Under the pieces are notes generated by a model. That model worked only from the letters and a program-made list of their open reading frames with translations. It was not told the origin of the DNA and did no database searches. Positions 11,601 to 18,162 of a stretch of DNA of 64,000 bases are shown one piece after another. How positions within the stretch are numbered: the stretch's first letter is position 1; each line of letters begins with the position of its first letter. This stretch comes from Pseudomonas protegens (GTDB taxonomy: Bacteria > Pseudomonadota > Gammaproteobacteria > Pseudomonadales > Pseudomonadaceae): assembly GCF_003363755.1 (NCBI RefSeq), contig NZ_CP031396.1:1364001-1428000 (forward strand). Reading direction: 5' to 3'. Position numbers and translations under genes: made by a program.

Positions 11601-11961
11601 CTGCCGCAGCCTGTTCCAGGCGATCATCGGCGTGGCGCTTGAACACCGTGCGCAGGGTCTCGTGGCGCGCCACCAGGGCGGCGAATGCCTGCTCCAGCGC
11701 CTGGTGATTCAGCGCCCCCGTCAGACGCACCGCCCCCGGCAGGTTGTAGGCGCCACTCTCGGGGTCCAGCTGCCACAGGAACCACATGCGCCGCTGGGCG
11801 TAGGACAGTTCCTGACGGTCCTCCACGGCCACGTCGGCAGGGATTGGAAACAACGAAAAGTCGATATTTTCCGCCCGCAGACTATCGAGGAACAACCGGC
11901 GCTTCTCCAGCGGCAGCTCGATAAATCGGCGTGCAAGTTTCAGGGACTTTTCAGCGTTCAT
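2665..11961 (-). CDS. Non-ribosomal peptide synthetase, C-A(Ser)-T-E-C-A(basic)-T-C
   Basis: The protein has 3098 residues. Domain order, with approximate motif positions: C (HHIVSDGWS, about 187), A1 (about 500-1000), T (LGGDS, about 1052), E (HHLVVDGVSW about 1232, EGHGRE about 1365), a D-L type C (HHLLLDGWS, about 1692), A2 (about 2030-2530), T (LGGHS, about 2563) and a terminal C (HHIVADHWS, about 2757). Aligned by eye to GrsA, A1 gives pocket residues D-V-W-H-V-S-L-I-D, a serine code; the E domain would make it D-Ser. A2 gives D-G-E-D-H-G-T-V-V, whose acidic residues at 239 and 278 suit a basic amino acid (Lys, Orn or Dab). The N-terminus (MNAEKSLKLARRFIELPLEK) resembles pyoverdine synthetases as I remember them. 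There is no terminal thioesterase, so the chain passes to the next protein. Confidence 0.95.
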   Translation of the reverse strand: MNAEKSLKLARRFIELPLEKRRLFLDSLRAENIDFSLFPIPADVAVEDRQELSYAQRRMWFLWQLDPESGAYNLPGAVRLTGALNHQALEQAFAALVARHETLRTVFKRHADDRLEQAAAEVELAVQYLDLSATDASEQEQAVAAQAQQQSLLPFDLATGPLLRVKLIRLAAEEHVLLLTLHHIVSDGWSMNVLIDEFIRCYDAFERGDQPQLPALPIQYSDYALWQRRWLEAGEQARQLEYWQAQLGSEHPVLELPTDHGRPAMPSYRGTRYDFAVAPELAEQLRALAKQHNVTLFMLLLGAFNVLLHRYSGQDDIRVGVPIANRNRAEVEGLIGFFVNTQVLRTQLTGQIRVSELLQAVKEAALGAQAHQDLPFEQLVEALKLERNLSHTPLFQVMYNHQPQVADISTVQTASGLELSLVQWQSRTTQFDLTLDTYEKSGKLHAALTYAEDLFDADTIARMARHWTALLQGMLEDAEQRIGELPMLDARERQTLVHDWNATAQAYPTGLSMPQLIEAQVRRTPDACALVFGEQQLSYAELDARANRLARLLRELGVAADVLVGICIERSIEMVVGLLAIHKAGGAYVPLDPEYPRDRLAYMIEDSGIRLLLSQRSLLPLLDFQADAEALKVILLDQDQDALLAYDSGPLETPVDPLNLAYVIYTSGSTGKPKGAGNSHAALVNRLYWMQQAYGLDASDAVLQKTPFSFDVSVWEFFWPLMTGARLVVAAPGAHREPARLIDTIIDHGISTLHFVPSMLQAFIHEQGVSACASLKRIVCSGEALPLDAQQQVFARLPGAGLYNLYGPTEAAIDVTHWTCVDEGASSVPIGQPIANLRTHVLDAQLQPVPAGVAGELYLGGLGLARCYHRRPALTAERFVPCPFHQGARLYRTGDRVRQRADGVIEYLGRLDHQVKLRGLRIELGEIEARLMQHPSVREAVVLVQNAKHLVAYLVLQEGAQAQGWTDELKAWLASSLPEYMVPHHLLALDRLPVTANGKLDRKALPLPETAPQLAYVAPENAMQKALAGIWCDVLGLAQVGLDDNFFELGGDSIISIQVVSRARQAGVRLAPRDLFQYQSVRSLAQVAVLDDQPQIDQGPVTGEVPLTPVQHWFLAQEVPRPGHWNQSLLLDPRQPLQPALLQVALLQVVNHHDALRLRFVGTQQGWQQAYAEPASHFDLWQCRVEHDQALAAVCDEAQRSLDLQAGPLVRAVLVEHESGRQQLLLVIHHLVVDGVSWRVLLEDLQQAYRQLAEAQTVQLPPKTSAYQAWARRLREHAPQRETELPYWLAQQSGAGDLPCDNPAGGLQNRHGRKIESRLDVGLTRKLLQQAVSAYRTQVNDLLLTALARVLCRWTGQASALIQLEGHGREDLFDDLDLTRTLGWFTSLYPVRLQPAEQAGAAIKGIKEQLRAIPGKGLGYGLLRYLGSPAQRQALAALPQPRITFNYLGQFDRQFDEQALWTPASQSSGQAQDPQAPLANWLTLEGQVYGGELALQWGYSEEMFSDSSIQRLADDYLAELRLLIEHCCGLDQAQATPSDFPLARISQQQLDALPVPAVAIEDLYPLTPMQQGMLFHTLYESQEQAYINQLRLDIHGLDPQRFADAWQSALDRHPILRSSVHWEGLDSAHQLVRNRVKVPLQVLASAPADLDLLAAQERSRGFELDRAPLLRLLLVPIADNHWHLIYTCHHLLLDGWSNASLLAEVIQLYGGARLPAPQGRYRDYLGWLQQQSAPAAQQFWSERLHAMDSPTLLADGVRKPVSGSGHGQHLEGFDQALTQRLGSFARQQKVTLNTVLQAAWALLLQRYCAQQCVIFGATVAGRSAPLPGIEQQLGLFINTLPIICQPRSQCSVGQWLEQMQALNLGLREHEHVPLYEIQGWAGHQGAPLFDSLLVFENFPVAQALKEGAPAGLQFSGLANHEQTSYPLTLGIELGEHLSLDFSYDRSRFSADQVQGFCAQLRHLLLQFMADPDAALGGLQLLSEQARQDLLQHSQLAEVVPAQAPLVHQRIAAQAAATPEALALVVDGEQLDYGQLNAQANRLAHCLQAQGIGPGDRVGLALKRGPQLIVSLLAVLKSGAAYVPLDPQYPQERLAFMIADSRLSLLLSDTGTWAAPLLPDSVLHWDLPSLAQRLSHCSSADPLNRACPQDLAYVIYTSGSTGVPKGVAIDHRALSAFCEAAADYSALTATDKVLQFATFSFDGFVEQCYPALCLGAALVMRGDEPWAVEQLAAVIVSQGVTLADLPAAYWHLLAKQCMADGIRSLGRLRQVHVGGEAMSVEGLRLWHAAGLGGVRLLNTYGPTEATVVSSVHDCREQDASEVYGIPIGQPIIGRALRIIDGDLNLLPEGGTGELCIGSASSLAQGYFDRPGLTAERFIPDPFAGQPGARLYRSGDLARYNPQGAIEYIGRIDHQVKIRGFRIELGEIEARLSARPDVREAVVLAVPANNGMQLVAYVVPSALPGDTDDGLGDAQAQAERCALIKAGLKETLPDYMLPSHVLLLPRLPLNPNGKLDRKALPKPDLSALQQAYVAPHSKLQQQVAAIWQSVLEVERVGLQDNFFALGGHSLLATQVISRVRHELGLQAALRTLFDAPDLQAFVAALGATEAPEAAPALCRVDDSRPQPLSFAQQRLWFLWQLEPQSSMYNIARALELRGELDIEAVRQAFKSLMQRHSVLRTTYSEVEGESWQHVHRHLPLSFVFDDLCALPVAERETMAQQQLQQQAAEPFDLIAGPPMRVRLLRLEPQRHLLLMTLHHIVADHWSFGILPTEFVSLYHAHRTATASPLPEPALHYVDFAVWQRQWLEGGELQRQLDYWRDVLGDDHHLTRLPASATVQPGQTPSPLCDLHEFHFSAAQSQALRAFASAQGVTLYMLLLAGFALVVGQRSDSSRVRLGTDIANRNHAGVEDLVGFFVNQLVLQISVEEQQCVSDLLQVTRSTVIGASDHQDLPFERLVEALRVVRRAGRSPLFSIKFIYQESLDQPLSIDGLDVQPVAAGRAAAELDLVAEFVNAPQGIYLGLKCDAGLYTAADMACLFEQLQAVFELMVVDTQAPLAALLNQARDIQYLRERDQLQQRQALLKQQHPIQRRRPGRVPVE

Positions 11962-12016
11962 CTGGATTCATCCGTACATGTTGGGTATCGAGCGTTGGCT
12001 CGGCTATCCCTACGAA

Positions 12017-12040
12017 ACGGATGGGCCTGGTGAAAAATTA
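12017..12040 (-). promoter_or_regulatory. PvdS-type iron-starvation promoter of the large NRPS gene
   Basis: On the minus strand TAATT (12040-12036) is followed after exactly 16 bases by CGT (12019-12017). The known PvdS (IS box) consensus is TAAAT-N16/17-CGT, so there is one mismatch. It lies 56 bp upstream of the NRPS start and mirrors the box serving the divergent reductase gene. Confidence 0.65.
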
Positions 12041-12076
12041 ACCCCCTGCGCGACAGGCAGATCAGGGCTTGCACGG

Positions 12077-12100
12077 TAAATTCCAGCGCTTGCGGCTCGT
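12077..12100 (+). promoter_or_regulatory. PvdS-type iron-starvation promoter of the siderophore-interacting protein gene
   Basis: A perfect IS box: TAAAT at 12077-12081, 16 bases, then CGT at 12098-12100. It is 36 bp upstream of the ATG at 12136. This is the best match of the three boxes in the cluster and implies transcription by the Fur-controlled sigma factor PvdS under iron starvation. Confidence 0.75.
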
Positions 12101-12135
12101 CAAATCAGGACCTTCCCCTTAATAAGGTCGCGATC

Positions 12136-13104
12136 ATGTCCTCAGCCACTTCCCTGGCCAGCTCACTGGCAAATGGCTTGCGCAAGCTGGTAGGTGCCGG
12201 CGCCCAACAACCCCGGAGCTACCGGCTGATCAACGTCGAACTCAAGCAACGCATCGACCTCAGCCCCTCCATGACCCGCCTGGTGTTCGGCGGCGAGGAC
12301 ATCGCCCAGGCCCGCACCCTGGCCCCGGACCAGCGCATCAAGCTGCTGTTTCCCGGGGCCGACGGCACGCCTGCGCAATTACCGGTGGAAGGCGACTGGC
12401 AAGCGGCCCGGCGCCAGTTGCCGGCCGAGCAGCAGCCACCGATGCGCACTTACACCATTCGTGCCTTGCGCATGCAGCCGGCAGAGATGGATGTGGATTT
12501 CGTGCTGCACGGGGTCAACGGCCCGGCCTCTGCCTGGGCCACCCACGCCCGGCCCGGCGACCGCCTGCAGATGGTGGTGCCGAACAAGGCCTACAGCGGC
12601 GACCCCGGCGGTTATGAGTGGCTGCCGCCGGCGGGGATTGGCAAGGTGCTGCTGATGGGCGATGAAACCGCCTTGCCCGCCATCGCCGGGATTCTGGAGG
12701 AGTTGCAGGATTACCCGGATTACCCGGACGTGCAGGTGTTCATCGAGGTGCCCTGCGAAAGCGACTGCATCGACCTGCGCTGCAATCCGCAGACCCGGGT
12801 CAACTGGCTGCCTCGGGACGTGCTCAATGCCCAACACGGTGAAACCCTGCTCCATGCCGCCCGGGAGCTGGCCGAGCTGCCACCGCCCAACGGTGGCCGC
12901 CGGCCGCTCAAGGTTTCCGAGCGCCACGACGCGCAACGGCTCTGGGACACCGCAGCGCCAGCAGACAACCATTTCTATGCCTGGATAGCCGGCGAGTCGG
13001 CGACGGTGATGAGCATCCGCCGCCATCTGATCAACGAGCGCGGCCAGGAACGGCGCAACCTGACCCTGATGGGTTACTGGCGCCTGGGTATGTCCCTGGG
13101 TTGA
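12136..13104 (+). CDS. Siderophore-interacting protein, FAD-dependent ferric-siderophore reductase (ViuB/SIP family)
   Basis: 322 residues. The FAD-binding signature RTYTIR sits in the N-terminal beta-barrel, and the NAD(P)H-binding half has GDETALPAI and the C-terminal block AWIAGESATVMSIRRHL...GYWRLG, both diagnostic of the SIP family. Family members are cytoplasmic flavoproteins that reduce Fe(III)-siderophores to release iron. There is no signal peptide. It is divergent from the NRPS gene and has its own PvdS-type promoter, so it is expected to be made together with the siderophore. This is notable because classical ferripyoverdine is dismantled in the periplasm. Its exact substrate is unknown. 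Confidence 0.9.
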   Translation: MSSATSLASSLANGLRKLVGAGAQQPRSYRLINVELKQRIDLSPSMTRLVFGGEDIAQARTLAPDQRIKLLFPGADGTPAQLPVEGDWQAARRQLPAEQQPPMRTYTIRALRMQPAEMDVDFVLHGVNGPASAWATHARPGDRLQMVVPNKAYSGDPGGYEWLPPAGIGKVLLMGDETALPAIAGILEELQDYPDYPDVQVFIEVPCESDCIDLRCNPQTRVNWLPRDVLNAQHGETLLHAARELAELPPPNGGRRPLKVSERHDAQRLWDTAAPADNHFYAWIAGESATVMSIRRHLINERGQERRNLTLMGYWRLGMSLG

Positions 13105-13124
13105 GCCCACCAACCGCCCCCTAT

Positions 13125-13266
13125 TCCCTATAGCCGCTGCCGAGCCCGCGAAGCTGCGCAAAGGCCCGAAGGCCCTTGCTTGGCGATCGCCAGTCGAACC
13201 TTTGGAGCCCTCAGGTTTTTTGCGTCCCTGCGGGCCGTGCGCAGCCTGCGGCAGCGGCTACAGGGA
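13125..13266. repeat. REP-type inverted repeat pair
   Basis: TCCCTATAGCCGCTGCCG at 13125-13142 faces its near-perfect reverse complement at 13248-13266, with secondary stems between (GCTGCGC / GCGCAGC). This looks like a pair of REP elements between two converging genes (reductase and thioesterase). A further short stem (GTAGCCGC / GCGGCTAC, about 13275-13298) overlaps the thioesterase stop codon and may act in termination. Confidence 0.75.
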
Positions 13267-13281
13267 GCATGTCTGTAGCCG

Positions 13282-14022
13282 CTAGGAAAGCGCGGCTACC
13301 GGTTGCAGGTGGCGCCGGCGATGCACTTCCAGGTGGCCCTTGATCAGGCTCAGCACCTTGGTTTCCTGCTCGTGGATGAAGAAGTGCCCGCCCGCGAGCA
13401 TGTCCACGGAAAAGCTGCCGCAGGTTTCCTGGCTCCAGCCAATCAGTTGTTCGCTGGTGGCGCGGTCGGTCGTGCCCCCCAGCACATGCACCGGGCAATT
13501 GAGCAACGGGCGCTGCAGCGGGCGAAAACGCCCGCACAGCAGGAAGTCGGCCCGCAGGATCGGCAAGGTCAGGCTCATCAGTTCCTGGTTGGCCAGCACC
13601 TCTTCGCTGGTGCCATTGAGGGTACGCAACTGCTCGATCAGCTGTTGGTCAGTCTTGGCCTCGGCAAACCCTCGGTCGTATTCGCTGCGCAAGGTCGGTG
13701 CCGCTGTCCCGGAAGCGAACAGCGCCACCGGTTCCGGACACCCCAGGGCGCGCAGGGCGTGGGCCAGCTCACAGGCCAGCAAGGCCCCCAGGCTGTGGCC
13801 GAACAGGGCATAGGGCGCGCGCAACGTGCTCTGGAGTTCCCGGGCAAGCTGCATCGCCAGCACCCGCATGTCGGTGTGCAGGGGCTCGGTGTAACGGGCG
13901 CCGCGCCCGGGCAGTTCCACGGGTGTCAGGTGCAGCCACTGAGGCAGCTTGCGCCGCCAGCGGCTGTAGACCATGGCGCTGGCGCCGGAATACGGCAGGC
14001 ACAGCAGGTTCAATTGGGTCAC
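13282..14022 (-). CDS. Type II thioesterase associated with NRPS
   Basis: 246 residues with an alpha/beta hydrolase fold. The nucleophile elbow is GHSLGA (LFGHSLGALL), the N-terminus has LPYSGAS, ELPGRG forms the typical TEII strand-turn, and the C-terminal catalytic His is in GGHFFIH. Enzymes of this family (GrsT, PvdG, PchC) remove wrong acyl groups from carrier domains of synthetases. The gene converges with the reductase gene and has its own PvdS-type box 34 bp upstream, which ties it to the NRPS regulon although it is not adjacent to the synthetase. It could be a PvdG equivalent, but PvdG is normally found near pvdL, which is not seen here, so I give no symbol. Confidence 0.9.
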   Translation of the reverse strand: MTQLNLLCLPYSGASAMVYSRWRRKLPQWLHLTPVELPGRGARYTEPLHTDMRVLAMQLARELQSTLRAPYALFGHSLGALLACELAHALRALGCPEPVALFASGTAAPTLRSEYDRGFAEAKTDQQLIEQLRTLNGTSEEVLANQELMSLTLPILRADFLLCGRFRPLQRPLLNCPVHVLGGTTDRATSEQLIGWSQETCGSFSVDMLAGGHFFIHEQETKVLSLIKGHLEVHRRRHLQPVAALS

Positions 14023-14055
14023 GGTTTATCCCTCGACAGATGATCTGTTAAGGAA

Positions 14056-14079
14056 ACGCAGTGCAAGGCGGAGAAATTA
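14056..14079 (-). promoter_or_regulatory. PvdS-type iron-starvation promoter of the thioesterase gene
   Basis: On the minus strand TAATT (14079-14075), 16 bases, then CGT (14058-14056). It is 34 bp upstream of the thioesterase ATG. It has the same single mismatch to the consensus and the same spacing as the NRPS box. Confidence 0.6.
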
Positions 14080-14177
14080 GGACGCGCTCGCCCCCGGCAA
14101 GCGGACGGCAACCCATGGGCCGGCGCTAACCGGTTGTCTGCGACGCCGCGTAAGCGTGGCGAGCCGGTCCAAGGTGC

Positions 14178-15794
14178 TCATAGCTGGAAGCGCTGGACCT
14201 GGCCATGCAGGTCTCCCGCCAGGCTCGCCAACTGGTCGCTGACGCTGGAAGTCTGTGCCGCGCTGTCGACGTTGTGTACCGCCACGTCGCGAATCGCCAG
14301 CAGATTCTGATCGACTTCCCGGGAAACCTGCGCCTGTTGCTCTGCGGTGCTGGCAATTGCCTGGTTCATTTCGTTGATCTGAACGATGCGCTCGGCAATC
14401 TGCGCCAGCACCCCGTCAGCCTCCAACGCCTTCGCATTGCTGCGCTCGACATACTCATTGTTCGCGACCATCGCCTGCACCGCCTCACGGCTGGTGGCCT
14501 GAACGGAGGTGATCATGCCTTCGATTTCCGCAGTGGAGCTCTGGGTGCGTTGCGCCAGCGCTCGTACTTCGTCGGCGACGACGGCAAACCCTCGCCCCTG
14601 CTCGCCTGCCCGGGCGGCCTCGATGGCCGCATTGAGGGCCAGCAGGTTGATCTGTTCGGCAATGGCGCGAATCACTTCCAGCACTCGGCTGATGGACAAC
14701 ACTTCATCGGCCAGCCGCGTGATGGTGCCCGAGGTCGTCTGCAACCGCTGTCCCAGCTGTTCGATGGTGAGGCAGGTCTGCCCCACCTGTTCACGCCCTG
14801 AACGGGCCTCGCGCTGCGCATCACGGGTGGAGTCGAAGGTCAGGTTGGCGTTGCGAGCGACCTGATCCACCGCCAGGGACATCTGGTTGACCGCTTTCGC
14901 GGCCAGCTCGATTTCCTGGTTCTGCTGGCTGATGCCCTGTTTGTTGCTGGTCGCGGTCACACGCAGCCCCTGGGCTTGCTTGTGCAATTGCGTAGCGCTG
15001 GCCTGAATCGCCTGCAAGGTATCGCGCAAGGTGTTCTGCATGCTCTGCAGCGACAGCTGAACCTGACTGATCTCGTCGCGACCGGCGACCTTCACCGGCT
15101 CACGCAAATCCCCCGAGGCGGTGCGGGCCACCGTCTTTTGCAGGCCATCCAAACGCTGGGTAATGCTGCGGCTGAGCAACCACGCAAAGCCGCCACCGCC
15201 ACACAGGAGAATCAGCAGCAGTCCCCAGGTGAACAGCACATTGTTCTCGTAGACCCGCTTGCCCTGTTCGTAACTGCGAGACGACTCCTGCAGTTGCACG
15301 GCAATCAGTTGATTGAAGTCCTCTGACAGCGGATCAATCACCGGATACAGTTCCTGGGCGGTGAACAGCGCCAAGCCGGCCTTGTCTTCGCTGCCGAGCA
15401 AGGTCTTGAGCTTCTGCAATGGCTGCTTGGCCTGGGCCATCAAGGGCTCGATGCGCTCGATCAGGCGCACCTCTTCATCGATCAGCAACGTGGCCTTGTA
15501 GGCCTTCCAGATGTCCGCGATCTGCTGCTCGGCCTCCTCCACCCGCTGCCGAGCTTCCTTGAATGACAAGCTGCCATTGCGGGCCTTGTGGCTGCTGTCG
15601 ACGATATTCACCGCGTACAGATCAGCCACCTGCTTCAAGTCCCGCAAGGGCACCACACGATCCAGATAGACGCTGTTGAGCCGCCCCAGGACCCCCTCTA
15701 CCCCCAGCAGACCCGAAACCCCTATCGCCAGGCTGCCCACCAGCATCAGAACGATAAGAACGATGAGCCGTGCTCGTATGCTGAAATAGTTCAT
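14178..15794 (-). CDS. Methyl-accepting chemotaxis protein with 4-helix-bundle-type ligand domain
   Basis: 538 residues from the ATG at 15794 (GGGG upstream; a further upstream ATG would add 13 unlike residues). It has a short cytoplasmic N-terminus, TM1 (about residues 8-30), a periplasmic four-helix-bundle-like sensor of about 150 residues, TM2 (a run beginning [11 protein letters not shown]), a HAMP domain, then the methylation helices and the signalling tip with the invariant [20 protein letters not shown]. The ligand is unknown. There is no C-terminal CheR-docking pentapeptide. It stands alone and reads away from the thioesterase gene; no link to the siderophore genes is evident. Confidence 0.92.
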   Translation of the reverse strand: MNYFSIRARLIVLIVLMLVGSLAIGVSGLLGVEGVLGRLNSVYLDRVVPLRDLKQVADLYAVNIVDSSHKARNGSLSFKEARQRVEEAEQQIADIWKAYKATLLIDEEVRLIERIEPLMAQAKQPLQKLKTLLGSEDKAGLALFTAQELYPVIDPLSEDFNQLIAVQLQESSRSYEQGKRVYENNVLFTWGLLLILLCGGGGFAWLLSRSITQRLDGLQKTVARTASGDLREPVKVAGRDEISQVQLSLQSMQNTLRDTLQAIQASATQLHKQAQGLRVTATSNKQGISQQNQEIELAAKAVNQMSLAVDQVARNANLTFDSTRDAQREARSGREQVGQTCLTIEQLGQRLQTTSGTITRLADEVLSISRVLEVIRAIAEQINLLALNAAIEAARAGEQGRGFAVVADEVRALAQRTQSSTAEIEGMITSVQATSREAVQAMVANNEYVERSNAKALEADGVLAQIAERIVQINEMNQAIASTAEQQAQVSREVDQNLLAIRDVAVHNVDSAAQTSSVSDQLASLAGDLHGQVQRFQL

Positions 15795-15994
15795 GTGCAA
15801 TCCCCGGCCAGAAAAAACGCGGCCGCGACGCACAGGTCAGGCAACGTGGGGCAAGTATGGTCGGGAAATACCCCCCTCGCCTGGCCGGATGAACGCACCG
15901 TCCACGCTCGGGCGCACGCCGGCAGGAGGCGCCCGCTCAGGCCGCACGCTTGCTGGTGGTTTTGAGGCGACGTCGGATTCAGCTGACGTCGGAC

Positions 15995-17194
15995 TCAGGT
16001 GGCATCCGGCTCAGGCGCATCGCGCATCAGGCGTCGATAGCTCTGCAACGCCGCCCCCAGCACCACCGCGCCGCCGCCCAGGGCCAGCCAGAAGCCGCTG
16101 CGGGCGCCGAAATGGTCCACCAGGAACCCGGACCCCGCTGCCCCCAGGGCCACGCCAATGCTCAGGCCGGTGACCAGCCAGGTCAGGCCCTCGGTGAGCT
16201 TGGCCGGGGGCACGATGCGCTCCACCAGGGCCATGGCGACAATCAGGGTCGGGGAGAAAAACAGCCCGGCGACGAACACCGCCAGGGACAGGCCAAAGAC
16301 ATTGCTCGCCCAGAGCAGCGGCAAGGTGGCCAGGGCCGTGGCGATACCGCCGTACATGAACAGCCGGGGCAAGGGCGTGGCCAGTTTCAGCGCGCCGAAG
16401 GCAATGCCCGCCAGGCACGAGCCGATGGCGTACACCGAGAGCACGATGCTCGCCGCCGCCGGCTGCCCCTGGTGCTGGGCAAAGGCCACGCTGACCACAT
16501 CCACCACGCCGACTATGGTGCCCATGGCCACCATCAACAGGATCAACAGGCGGATTTCAGCGGAGCGAATGATCGAGCCCGCATGCCCCTCCTCGTGGGG
16601 GTGCACCGGCGGCTCGGTGCTTTTCTGCATGACGAACACACTGACCCCCAGGGCCAGCATCAACAGCGCGGCCAGGGGCCCGGCCTCGGGGAACAGCCCC
16701 ACGCACAGGCCCACCGACACCGGGGGACCGATGATGAAGCAGACCTCATCGAGCACCGACTCCAGGGCGTAGGCGGTCTGCAACTGCGGCTGGCCACGGT
16801 ACAGCTCGGTCCAGCGGGCGCGGACCATGGCCGACATGCTGGGCATGCAACCGGCCAGGGCGGCGCAGATGAACAGAGTCCAGTGCGGGGCCTGCAAACG
16901 CGTGCACAGCAGCAGCGCCAGCAAGGCACCGCCTCCAAGGCCCGCGGCCAGGGGCAGCACCCTGCCCTGGCCGAAGCGGTCCACCCAGCGTGACACCTGG
17001 GGCGCGCAGAAGGCCGTGGCCAAGGCAAAGGTGGCCGCCACGGAACCGGCCAGGGCATAACCGCCATGGAGCTGCGCGAGCATGGTGATCAGGCCGATGC
17101 CGGTCATGGAGATCGGCATGCGCGCGATCATGCCGGCCAGGACGAACGCCCGACTGCCGGGGGCCTTGAACAGTTCGCGATAGGGGTTTGCCAT
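15995..17194 (-). CDS. MFS transporter, probable drug/solute exporter controlled by the divergent TetR
   Basis: 399 residues with about 12 predicted membrane helices of the major facilitator superfamily, in the compact class that includes many efflux pumps. Visible features are GMIARMPISMTGIGL in helix 1 and a long central loop (KSTEPPVHPHEEGHAGS). The start at 17194 lies 58 bp from the first of two perfect TetR-type operators. The divergent TetR gene and the operators argue for export of a compound that is also the inducer; the substrate is not evident from the sequence. Confidence 0.87.
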   Translation of the reverse strand: MANPYRELFKAPGSRAFVLAGMIARMPISMTGIGLITMLAQLHGGYALAGSVAATFALATAFCAPQVSRWVDRFGQGRVLPLAAGLGGGALLALLLCTRLQAPHWTLFICAALAGCMPSMSAMVRARWTELYRGQPQLQTAYALESVLDEVCFIIGPPVSVGLCVGLFPEAGPLAALLMLALGVSVFVMQKSTEPPVHPHEEGHAGSIIRSAEIRLLILLMVAMGTIVGVVDVVSVAFAQHQGQPAAASIVLSVYAIGSCLAGIAFGALKLATPLPRLFMYGGIATALATLPLLWASNVFGLSLAVFVAGLFFSPTLIVAMALVERIVPPAKLTEGLTWLVTGLSIGVALGAAGSGFLVDHFGARSGFWLALGGGAVVLGAALQSYRRLMRDAPEPDAT

Positions 17195-17251
17195 TTACAA
17201 CGACTCCTTGGGGGGCTGCAACTTGCCACAAAGTGCTCGCGCAGTAAAAAT

Positions 17252-17268
17252 ACATACGCCGCGTATGT
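17252..17268. promoter_or_regulatory. TetR-family operator 1
   Basis: Perfect palindrome ACATACGC-C-GCGTATGT between the divergent MFS and tetR genes. It is identical to operator 2, whose centre is 31 bp away, so two dimers could sit about three helical turns apart on the same face and repress both promoters. Confidence 0.88.
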
Positions 17269-17282
17269 CAAAAATCATGTAA

Positions 17283-17299
17283 ACATACGCCGCGTATGT
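17283..17299. promoter_or_regulatory. TetR-family operator 2
   Basis: Second perfect copy of ACATACGC-C-GCGTATGT, 31 bp upstream of the tetR start codon at 17330, where it would occlude the tetR promoter (autoregulation). Confidence 0.88.
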
Positions 17300-17329
17300 C
17301 AACCCACCCTTTGTTGGAGAACTGTGTTC

Positions 17330-17926
17330 ATGAGCCGCCGCCCTCGCGCCGAGATGATCGAAGCCACCCGCGCCAGGCTGATTGCCAGCGCGCGCCAGGC
17401 CTTTGCCCGCCTGGGCTATGCCAAGACGTCCATGGACGACCTGACCGCCGAAGCCGGACTGACCCGCGGCGCGCTGTATCACCACTTCGGCGACAAGCAG
17501 GGGTTGCTGGCGGCGGTGGTGGAACAGATCGACGGGGAAATGGATCAACGCCTGGAGGCCATCTCCAGCGAGGTTGCCGATCCCTGGGAGGCTTTCTGCC
17601 AGCGTTGCCAGGCCTATCTGGAGATGGCGCTGGAGCCGGAAATCCAGCGCATCGTCCTGCAAGACGCACGGGCGGTGCTGGGGGACGTCACCCAGGCCGG
17701 CGAGGATCAGTGCATCGACACCCTTGGTGCCCTGCTGAGCCGGCTGATCCAGGAGCAGGTGATCGAACCGGCGTCGCCCCAGGCCCTGGCGCGATTGATC
17801 AACGGCAGCCTGGTGGAGGCCGCACTGTGGATTGCCGCCGCCGAGCAGCCTGAGGCCCGCCTCGATGAGTCGCTGCAGGGGCTTGAGCTGCTGCTGCGCG
17901 GGCTGCGGCGGCAGCAACCGAACTGA
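17330..17926 (+). CDS. TetR/AcrR-family transcriptional regulator
   Basis: 198 residues. The N-terminal helix-turn-helix is typical (AFARLGYAKTSMDDLTAEAG, then TRGALYHHFGDKQGLL). The C-terminal half is a ligand-binding helical domain with TetR_C features. The ATG at 17330 is chosen because the family starts directly before the first helix and the longer frame would run through the operators. It is divergent from the MFS gene and is predicted to repress both genes through the twin palindromes. Confidence 0.93.
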   Translation: MSRRPRAEMIEATRARLIASARQAFARLGYAKTSMDDLTAEAGLTRGALYHHFGDKQGLLAAVVEQIDGEMDQRLEAISSEVADPWEAFCQRCQAYLEMALEPEIQRIVLQDARAVLGDVTQAGEDQCIDTLGALLSRLIQEQVIEPASPQALARLINGSLVEAALWIAAAEQPEARLDESLQGLELLLRGLRRQQPN

Positions 17927-17929
17927 ACG

Positions 17930-18105
17930 CTCTGACACCCTGAGCCCGGCTCCGGTGCTGACCGAAGCGCTCAGCCCTTTGTGCCCGCCAGAAACGGAAT
18001 TGGCCCCATGCCCGACTCTCCGATCAAGGCGGTGAATGGATCTGCCAGGTGCAGGACCCCTGGGGCAACTGCATCGGCCTGCGCCAGCCAGCGACGCTCG
18101 CCTGA
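17930..18105 (+). pseudogene. Remnant of a VOC (glyoxalase/bleomycin-resistance) family gene
   Basis: In one frame, 18037-18105 encodes WICQVQDPWGNCIGLRQP... and stops, which matches the usual C-terminus of VOC proteins (QVxDPWGNxIGL). The preceding bases give plausible VOC-like text (LCPPETELAP, MPDSPIKAV) only in other frames, so at least one frameshift separates the pieces, and no start with an upstream half exists. I read it as a decayed 3' fragment. The short similarity makes this tentative. Confidence 0.45.
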
Positions 18106-18162
18106 CGCGTTAACTGGCGGCACACTGACGAGCTTTTCACCCGAGCCCCAAGGAGAAACGGC

